Both the position numbers and the translations under genes were made by a program. From assembly GCA_964371725.1 (NCBI GenBank), contig CAYJNQ010000024.1, forward strand, positions 1 to 25,781: a stretch of 25,781 bases of DNA, given 5' to 3'. The stretch's first letter is position 1. Every line of letters starts with the position of its first letter. Shown in pieces: positions 23,409 to 25,781 of this stretch. A model generated the notes under the pieces. The model did no database searches and was not told the DNA's origin. It worked only from the letters and a program-made list of their open reading frames with translations. Source of the stretch: JAAYCI01 sp964371725. Lineage in GTDB: Bacteria; Bacillota; Clostridia; Oscillospirales; Ruminococcaceae.

Positions 23409-24599
23409 ATGGAAAACACCAACGAGTTTTACCGTGTTTGGGCCGAGGTTGACCTGGACCGTTTGCTTTTGAATTATGACGAGATGAAAACGGCCGCCGA
23501 AGGGCACGACATCATGCCCGTGGTGAAGGCGGATGCCTATGGGCATGGGGCTGTGCAGGTTGCCAAAACCCTGCAAGCAAAGCGCGGGGTGAACCGTTTT
23601 GCCGTGGTGACAATGGAGGAGGCCTTGCTTTTGCGCAAGGCCGGGATACAGGGGCTTATCTTGCTGATGGGGCTTGTGCCGCCGGCCGGCATTCCCGCCT
23701 TGCAAAAGGCCGATGTTTCGGTGTGTGTGCCAAGCGTGCAAACGGCAAGGGCCTATGCCAAGGCCGCAGGTGAAAGGGCGCTGCACATCCATGTGAAGCT
23801 CGATACCGGCATGTCGCGCCTTGGGCTGAGCGAAGAGGAAGCCGAGGCGGACATGCGGGAAATTCTTTTGTGCAAGCCGCTGGTTGTGCAAGGGGTTTTC
23901 ACACAGCTATCCTCGTCGGATTTGCCCGGTGAGGACGCCTTCACGCGCGAGCAATACCGCTGTTTTTGCCGTGTTACCGAGAAGCTTCGTGAAAGTGGCA
24001 TCCATATTCCGCTGCGCCACTGTGCCAACAGCGCGGCCACAATGGGCTTTGACTGCCTGTATGAAGATGTTGTGCGAAACGGCCTTTCCTTGTATGGCTA
24101 CCAAAGCCGCGAGGAGGAGCTTGGGCACAAACTGCACCCCATTTTAAGCTGGCACAGCAGCATTGTGCAGTGCAAAGCGGTGAAAAAAGGGGCCAGCATT
24201 GGCTACGATCGTGGCTTTCGCGCGCCGCAGGATATGCGCATTGCCACCTTGCCCGTGGGATATGCCGACGGCTACTTGCGTGCCTTTTCCAAAAATGGAG
24301 GCGCGGTTTTGGTTCGGGGGCAGAAAGCCCCTTTGGTGGGGAATGTTTGCATGGACATGTGCATGGTGGATATCACCGCCATTGAAAACGCCGCCGTGGG
24401 CGATGTGGCCACACTGCTTGGCGAAAGCGGTGCGCTTTGTCTTTCGGCAGAGGATTTGGCCAAGACGCTGGGCACCATTTCTTACGAAGTGTTGTGCCAA
24501 ATAGGCAAGCGCGTGCCACGCCTGTATCGCGAAAACGGAAAATTGCGGCAAGACACCCCCTATTGGAGCGGCTATTTCGACGATTCCCTTGGCGTTTAA
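23409..24599 (+). CDS. alr: Alanine racemase
   Basis: This 396-residue fold-type III PLP enzyme interconverts L- and D-alanine for peptidoglycan. The PLP lysine is Lys40 in VVKADAYGHGAV. The second catalytic base is Tyr266 in SIGYDRGF, followed by the conserved TLPVGYADGY. Other family features are DTGMSRLG, HCANSAAT, VRNGLSLYGY and the C-terminal GNVCMDMCMVDIT. In the segment usually reading THFA-x-AD this protein has TQLSSSD, an uncommon variant. The start ATG 23409 has GGGGAGG about 7 bases upstream. It has its own promoter and is followed by the 3D-domain cell-wall protein, which has a separate promoter. Both belong to envelope biogenesis. A serine-racemase-type (VanT-like) activity cannot be excluded by eye but lacks the usual membrane domain. 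Confidence 0.94.
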   Translation: MENTNEFYRVWAEVDLDRLLLNYDEMKTAAEGHDIMPVVKADAYGHGAVQVAKTLQAKRGVNRFAVVTMEEALLLRKAGIQGLILLMGLVPPAGIPALQKADVSVCVPSVQTARAYAKAAGERALHIHVKLDTGMSRLGLSEEEAEADMREILLCKPLVVQGVFTQLSSSDLPGEDAFTREQYRCFCRVTEKLRESGIHIPLRHCANSAATMGFDCLYEDVVRNGLSLYGYQSREEELGHKLHPILSWHSSIVQCKAVKKGASIGYDRGFRAPQDMRIATLPVGYADGYLRAFSKNGGAVLVRGQKAPLVGNVCMDMCMVDITAIENAAVGDVATLLGESGALCLSAEDLAKTLGTISYEVLCQIGKRVPRLYRENGKLRQDTPYWSGYFDDSLGV

Positions 24600-24624
24600 A
24601 AAACCATTTTTGCCCAAAAACAGC

Positions 24625-24654
24625 TTTACCGAATCAAGGCTCCTGTGCTATACT
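24625..24654 (+). promoter_or_regulatory. Promoter for the 3D-domain protein
   Basis: TTTACC (24625-24630) and TATACT (24649-24654) are 18 bases apart, 50 bases upstream of ATG 24704. Confidence 0.5.
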
Positions 24655-24703
24655 GAAAGCATCTTCTGGCACCATTTTGAGTGGGAAAGGTTGCTTTGTT
24701 TTC

Positions 24704-25330
24704 ATGAATTTGCATTGGCTTTCTAAAGAATATGCGACAAAATTGATATTTTTGTGTTTTGGCATCACACTTTTGCTCATCGTGCTGCTTTTTGGGCTTT
24801 CGCGTTCTTTTCAAACATCGGCCTTGGAAAACGACGAGATGCTGGACTTACAGCAAGATGCCTTGATGCGCGAAGAGGCGTTGTCGACAGAGGTGCAAGA
24901 GCTGGAGCGCGAACTTTTGCAGGCGACAGAGGAAAATGTGGATTTATCCTTGGAAAATGAGGATTTGAACAACGCCACTTTCAGCCTGTTAGACAGTTTT
25001 GAGCTCGTTTATATGGGCGAATTTTACGCGACCTCCTACTGTGCCGAGGAATACCCGCACATCTGTGGCGGAAATGGGATCACGGCTTCGGGCACAAAAC
25101 CAACACCGGGCATCACCGTGGCAAGCGACTGGGACGTGCTTGCACCCGGCACATGGATTTACATCGAGGACGTGGGTTTGCGCCGCGTGGAGGACAGCGG
25201 AAGTGCCATTTTGGGCAACCGTCTGGACGTGATTGTGGATACACACGAAAACGCCCTGCGCTGGCCGTTGCAGGGCGAACACAAGGTGTGGGTTTTGAAT
25301 ATGAGCGACGTGGAACCGAGTGTGGAGTAG
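24704..25330 (+). CDS. Membrane-anchored 3D-domain protein (putative cell-wall lytic enzyme)
   Basis: This protein of about 208 residues has an N-terminal transmembrane helix (about 14-35, LIFLCFGITLLLIVLLFGL). A Glu/Leu-rich coiled coil follows (about 45-95, with EVQELERELLQATEEN). The C-terminal 3D domain (about 108-205) includes the start FYATSYCAEEYPHICGG, TASGTKPTPGITVASDW, LAPGTWIYIED, VEDSGSAI and LDVIVDTH. These contain the three conserved aspartates of the family (double-psi beta-barrel, related to MltA and the YabE/Sps-type lytic proteins). It should act on peptidoglycan outside the membrane. The start is ATG 24704; GGGAAAGG lies 13 bases upstream, a longer than usual spacing. The upstream alanine racemase gene fits the envelope theme. 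Two cysteines in the domain may form a disulfide. Confidence 0.88.
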   Translation: MNLHWLSKEYATKLIFLCFGITLLLIVLLFGLSRSFQTSALENDEMLDLQQDALMREEALSTEVQELERELLQATEENVDLSLENEDLNNATFSLLDSFELVYMGEFYATSYCAEEYPHICGGNGITASGTKPTPGITVASDWDVLAPGTWIYIEDVGLRRVEDSGSAILGNRLDVIVDTHENALRWPLQGEHKVWVLNMSDVEPSVE

Positions 25331-25348
25331 AGCACATCCAACACGCAG

Positions 25349-25363
25349 GCCGCCGAAGGCGGC
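25349..25363 (+). repeat. Short GC hairpin after the 3D-domain gene
   Basis: GCCGCC-GAA-GGCGGC is a perfect 6-bp stem with a 3-base loop, 19 bases after the stop. No T-run follows. Confidence 0.5.
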
Positions 25364-25404
25364 GCATGGGCGAGCTGGGTTTTCAGTGTCGGGTGCTTTT
25401 TTGG

Positions 25405-25456
25405 CCACCCTGCACTTTTTTAACAGTCTGAAGCCGTCGTGCATGGCACGGCGGCT
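25405..25456. repeat. Interspersed repeat unit A, copy 1
   Basis: This 52-base unit begins CCACCCTGCACTTTTTTAAC and ends in a hairpin, AAGCCG(T)CGTGC-ATG-GCACGGCGGCT. It matches copy 2 (25574-25625) at 51 of 52 positions. Here the hairpin is followed directly by unit B rather than a T-run. Confidence 0.85.
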
Positions 25457-25509
25457 CAGGCCGTCAAGAAAGCACCAATTGCGTCGTCAAACTGCAAAAT
25501 GCCGCGGCA
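25457..25509. repeat. Interspersed repeat unit B, copy 1
   Basis: This 53-base unit begins CAGGCCGTCAAGAAAGCACC and ends ATGCCGCGGCA. It matches copy 2 (25729-25781) at 50 of 53 positions. It directly abuts unit A copy 1. Confidence 0.85.
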
Positions 25510-25547
25510 GTTACATATCGCATATATGCGCCTTTGCGGCATTTTTT
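25496..25547 (+). terminator. Intrinsic terminator formed from the end of repeat unit B
   Basis: AAAATGCCGC (25496-25505) pairs with GCGGCATTTT (25536-25545) and the T-run reaches 25547. The loop holds a perfect 12-base palindrome CGCATATATGCG (25519-25530). Confidence 0.7.
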
Positions 25548-25573
25548 GTTTCCTAGCACTTGGCGCTTTCTTT

Positions 25574-25625
25574 CCACCCTGCACTTTTTTAACAGTCTGA
25601 AGCCGCCGTGCATGGCACGGCGGCT
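25574..25625. repeat. Interspersed repeat unit A, copy 2
   Basis: This copy is the same as 25405-25456 except for one T/C change, which makes its hairpin perfect. It is separated from unit B copy 2 by 103 bases of unrelated sequence. Confidence 0.85.
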
Positions 25626-25629
25626 TTTT
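25600..25629 (+). terminator. Intrinsic terminator formed by repeat unit A copy 2
   Basis: AAGCCGCCGTGC (25600-25611) pairs with GCACGGCGGCTT (25615-25626) around ATG, followed by T to 25629. The stem is 12 bp and perfect. Confidence 0.8.
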
Positions 25630-25701
25630 GGTTGGGCACAAAGTGCCCGCTGCGTTGTTAGACGGCAAACAGGCTGAGGGGTATGGAAAAAACGCACACA
25701 C

Positions 25702-25724
25702 AAAAAGACCGAGCTTTACTCGGT
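25702..25724 (-). terminator. Minus-strand intrinsic terminator
   Basis: On the minus strand ACCGAG (25724-25719), a 5-base loop and CTCGGT (25713-25708) are followed by C and five T (25706-25702). It would end a transcript entering from a minus-strand gene beyond the right edge. Confidence 0.55.
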
Positions 25725-25728
25725 GTCT

Positions 25729-25781
25729 CAGGCCGTCAATAAAGCCCCAATTGCGTCGTCAGACTGCAAAATGCCGCGGCA
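25729..25781. repeat. Interspersed repeat unit B, copy 2 (reaches the window edge)
   Basis: This 53-base unit starts CAGGCCGTCAATAAAGCCCC and matches copy 1 with three substitutions. The terminator arm that follows copy 1 would lie outside the window. Confidence 0.85.

Noticed and set aside
25464..25703. Minus-strand open frames across the terminal repeats
   Set aside because: They are translations of the repeat units and terminator hairpins; the frames differ between copies and lack ribosome sites.

Overview
The window looks like chromosome from a mid-GC, probably anaerobic Firmicute of the Clostridia type. This placement is inferred from gene content and signals, not from a marker gene. 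Supporting signs are AGGAGG-type ribosome sites, sigma-A promoters (TTGACA/TATAAT-like), a YesM/YesN two-component system, 3D-domain and SPFH/zinc-ribbon proteins, a Smr-less MutS2, and a radical SAM/ferredoxin pair. No rRNA, tRNA, CRISPR array, transposase or phage gene was recognised. Most genes are intact and densely packed.

Layout. Positions 1-209 hold the C-terminal end of a gene that enters from the left and codes an EAPS tetrapeptide repeat tail. A long RNA-type hairpin follows (311-350). Next are a BioB/HydE-like radical SAM enzyme and a small 2Fe-2S ferredoxin-like protein (449-1822), then a UvrA-like ABC ATPase without the UvrB-binding insertion (1965-4445). A promoter at 4541-4569 precedes a three-gene overlapping operon: methyltransferase, ABC ATPase and ABC-2 permease (4634-6857). 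A 446-base gap contains a strong promoter, a roughly 250-base leader and an intrinsic terminator with a competing antiterminator pairing, all upstream of a MutS2-like protein lacking the Smr nuclease (7304-9229).

On the minus strand, 14375 down to 9288 is a four-gene operon joined by three successive 4-base ATGA overlaps. It encodes a YesN-type response regulator, a YesM-type sensor kinase and two different solute-binding lipoproteins, with no permease. This resembles an HptRSA-type three-component sensing system with an extra binding protein. Divergent from it is an aromatic-rich small lipoprotein (14677-15228). The shared intergenic region carries a 21-bp-spaced direct repeat.

On the plus strand, 15349-19666 encodes three zinc-ribbon proteins: a membrane protein with duplicated Tim44-like/zinc-ribbon units, an SPFH (YdjI-like) protein with C-terminal zinc ribbons, and a coiled-coil protein with two zinc ribbons. 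Together they suggest a membrane-associated stress module. An IscR/CymR-like Rrf2 regulator and cysteine synthase CysK follow (19872-21279). A bidirectional terminator separates cysK from a minus-strand enzyme I paralogue (21445-23151). That paralogue keeps the phospho-histidine and catalytic cysteine but appears to have lost the Mg-binding glutamate. Alanine racemase (23409-24599) and a membrane-anchored 3D-domain cell-wall protein (24704-25330) follow. The right end (25405-25781) is a gene-free mosaic of two repeat units, each present twice, that form intrinsic-terminator hairpins.
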